From NCBI GenBank assembly GCA_002420235.1, contig DIHQ01000018.1, forward strand, positions 1 to 5,527: a DNA stretch of 5,527 nt, written 5' to 3'. The notes below the pieces were generated by a model that was not told the origin of the DNA, made no database searches, and worked only from the letters and a program-made list of their open reading frames with translations. Within the stretch, counting starts at the first letter, position 1. Each line of letters begins with the position of its first letter. Source of the stretch: Flavobacteriales bacterium UBA5692. GTDB taxonomy: Bacteria > Bacteroidota > Bacteroidia > Flavobacteriales_D > Sanyastnellaceae. Shown in pieces: positions 4,739 through 5,527 of this stretch. Made by a program: the position numbers and the translations under genes.

Positions 4739-5527
4739 TTACCAAACTTGAGAATTACTGTGCTTTCTAAGGCCTTGGTAATCAATTTCATCTGTGATTC
4801 CTCCGGAGCCAGAACCACTTGAGCCAGAACCATCAGTATCGTAGTAAACAGGCACTCCTACATAACATCCTGTATAGTTGCCATCTGTCGTGACCATGGA
4901 AAATTCAATATCCAACATCCCATTTTGTCCCTCAGAAATCACGATAGACCCGCTTGATGCCGCGGAAGGGAAAATCATACCCAACCCGTAGTTATACATG
5001 TTTTCTTCAGTAAGAACACCCCCGTCCCATGTATTTACAGAGGGATTAAACCCATTTGAATTGAAAGAATATGCTCCCGTTAGTGATCCATTTGTATGGA
5101 GATTTAAATAAATCAAATTGCCAAAACCGGAATAGTTCGGAATTCCACCAGAAACACTACTGGAGAAGCATCTAACCTCAAAATTGGTGGTTGTATTGTT
5201 ATAGAAGTTTCCAAAATTGATGGCCTCTGTTAAACCACCGATTGAATATTCTTCGTTATCGTCCTCATTGATAAATGCGTTGTCGCATTGTTCTGAATTG
5301 TTGCAGGCGGCGATACAAGCCGCGTAGGTTGCATACACTCCATTGCCATTTCCAGGATCGAAGCATGTTTGGCCAACACAATTGAAGCTGACCTCATCGC
5401 CGTCACCGCTGCCACTTCCGCTTCCGCTGCCACTTCCGTCGCCACTCCCGTCGCCACTCCCGCTTCCGCTTCCACTTCCACTTCCGCTTCCGTCGCCGCT
5501 GCCAGTTCCGCTTCCGTCGCCGCTGCC
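4739..5527 (-). CDS. Secreted Gly-Ser-Asp linker / Cys-rich protein, N-terminus cut by window edge
   Basis: I know no named family for this. The frame runs open to the right edge, so only the C-terminal 262 residues are seen. In order: residues 1-44 are a linker with Gly at every odd position and Ser, Asp or one Thr between; 45-82 are a Cys-rich module (C50, C55, C71, C75, C81) containing CFDPGNGNGVYATYAACIAA, a pattern I associate with secreted Bacteroidota proteins; about 85-230 are a beta-rich, Asn/Gly/Ser/Tyr-rich domain with Cys120 and Cys221; 231-243 are a second Gly/Ser linker; 244-262 are a short tail ending HSNSQVW before TAA. The tail has no T9SS sorting signature and no membrane anchor. 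The composition suggests an exported or surface protein whose signal peptide lies beyond the edge. A GTG at 5338 lies in frame but is an internal Val, because the coding pattern continues unbroken upstream of it. Function is unknown. Confidence 0.85.
   Translation of the reverse strand, partial: GSGDGSGTGSGDGSGSGSGSGSGSGDGSGDGSGSGSGSGSGDGDEVSFNCVGQTCFDPGNGNGVYATYAACIAACNNSEQCDNAFINEDDNEEYSIGGLTEAINFGNFYNNTTTNFEVRCFSSSVSGGIPNYSGFGNLIYLNLHTNGSLTGAYSFNSNGFNPSVNTWDGGVLTEENMYNYGLGMIFPSAASSGSIVISEGQNGMLDIEFSMVTTDGNYTGCYVGVPVYYDTDGSGSSGSGSGGITDEIDYQGLRKHSNSQVW
5396..5527. repeat. Low-complexity hexamer-type repeat encoding a (Gly-Ser/Asp)n linker
   Basis: At least 132 bp, running off the window edge, are built from imperfect 6-bp units (on the plus strand tcc/gcc/ccc alternating with gct/act/gtc). 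On the minus strand this is a strict Gly-X dipeptide run with X = Ser mainly, Asp at residues 4, 12, 26, 30, 42 and 44, and Thr at 8. Synonymous variation (AGC/AGT, GGA/GGC/GGG) shows it is not a recent pure expansion. It is much richer in G+C than the flanks. Such tracts can change length by replication slippage; units of 6 bp keep the frame. Confidence 0.9.

Noticed and set aside
4728..4781. Inverted repeats CCAAGG/CCTTGG and TTACCAA/TTGGTAA around the Gly-Ser gene stop
   Set aside because: The arms are 6-7 bp, the loops about 29-39 bases, and the two pairings overlap; a chance structure is as likely as a terminator.
5230..5481. Minus-strand open frame rich in Ala, Val and Glu beside the Gly-Ser tract
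   Set aside because: It is the out-of-frame reading of the repeat. The Gly-X frame continues through it into the Cys-rich module and on to the stop at 4739, and is the real one.
5396..5527. Possible CRISPR array or tandem regulatory repeat
   Set aside because: The units are 6 bp with no spacers, and they encode a clean Gly-X protein linker.

Overview
The window looks like chromosomal DNA from a Bacteroidota bacterium, most likely a Flavobacteriales-type (Flavobacteriia or Cryomorphaceae-like) lineage. The basis is a secreted S51-peptidase protein ending in a recognisable type IX secretion (T9SS) C-terminal sorting domain, signal peptides that end in 'AQ' or 'TQ', the absence of strong Shine-Dalgarno sequences before most starts, and a Cys-rich secreted protein with a Gly-Ser-Asp linker. 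The lineage is an inference; no rRNA or other marker gene is present.

Layout from left to right: (1) a small exported protein of unknown function on the plus strand (42-539), with an NTF2-like appearance. (2) Convergent to it, a minus-strand pair: an ABA4-like (DUF4281-type) four-helix membrane protein (1676-2221, true start probably near 2119) followed 64 bp later by hemH, ferrochelatase (571-1611), which carries an internal four-cysteine segment. (3) Divergent from that pair, a secreted cyanophycinase-like S51 peptidase on the plus strand (2272-3585) with a T9SS sorting domain. (4) Convergent to it, a ChaN/Tiki-superfamily heme-binding-type protein on the minus strand (3654-4547) with a signal peptide. 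(5) Upstream on the same strand, the C-terminal 262 codons of a secreted low-complexity protein (4739 to the right edge). It has a strict Gly-X linker, a five-cysteine module, a beta-rich domain, a second short Gly/Ser linker and an unusual C-terminal tail.

Functional reading: two of the five well-defined genes relate to heme (HemH makes it, ChaN-family proteins bind it), but they are not in one operon and the link is loose. The ABA4-like/hemH pair could be co-transcribed. The S51 protein and the Gly-Ser protein are exported products of probably independent function. There are no mobile elements, CRISPR arrays, tRNA or rRNA genes, and no gene-free stretch over 300 bp. I see no convincing new multi-gene system. 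The items most worth a second look are the Gly-Ser-Asp/Cys-rich protein at the right edge, the T9SS-exported cyanophycinase homologue, the ABA4-hemH pairing and the hemH cysteine cluster.
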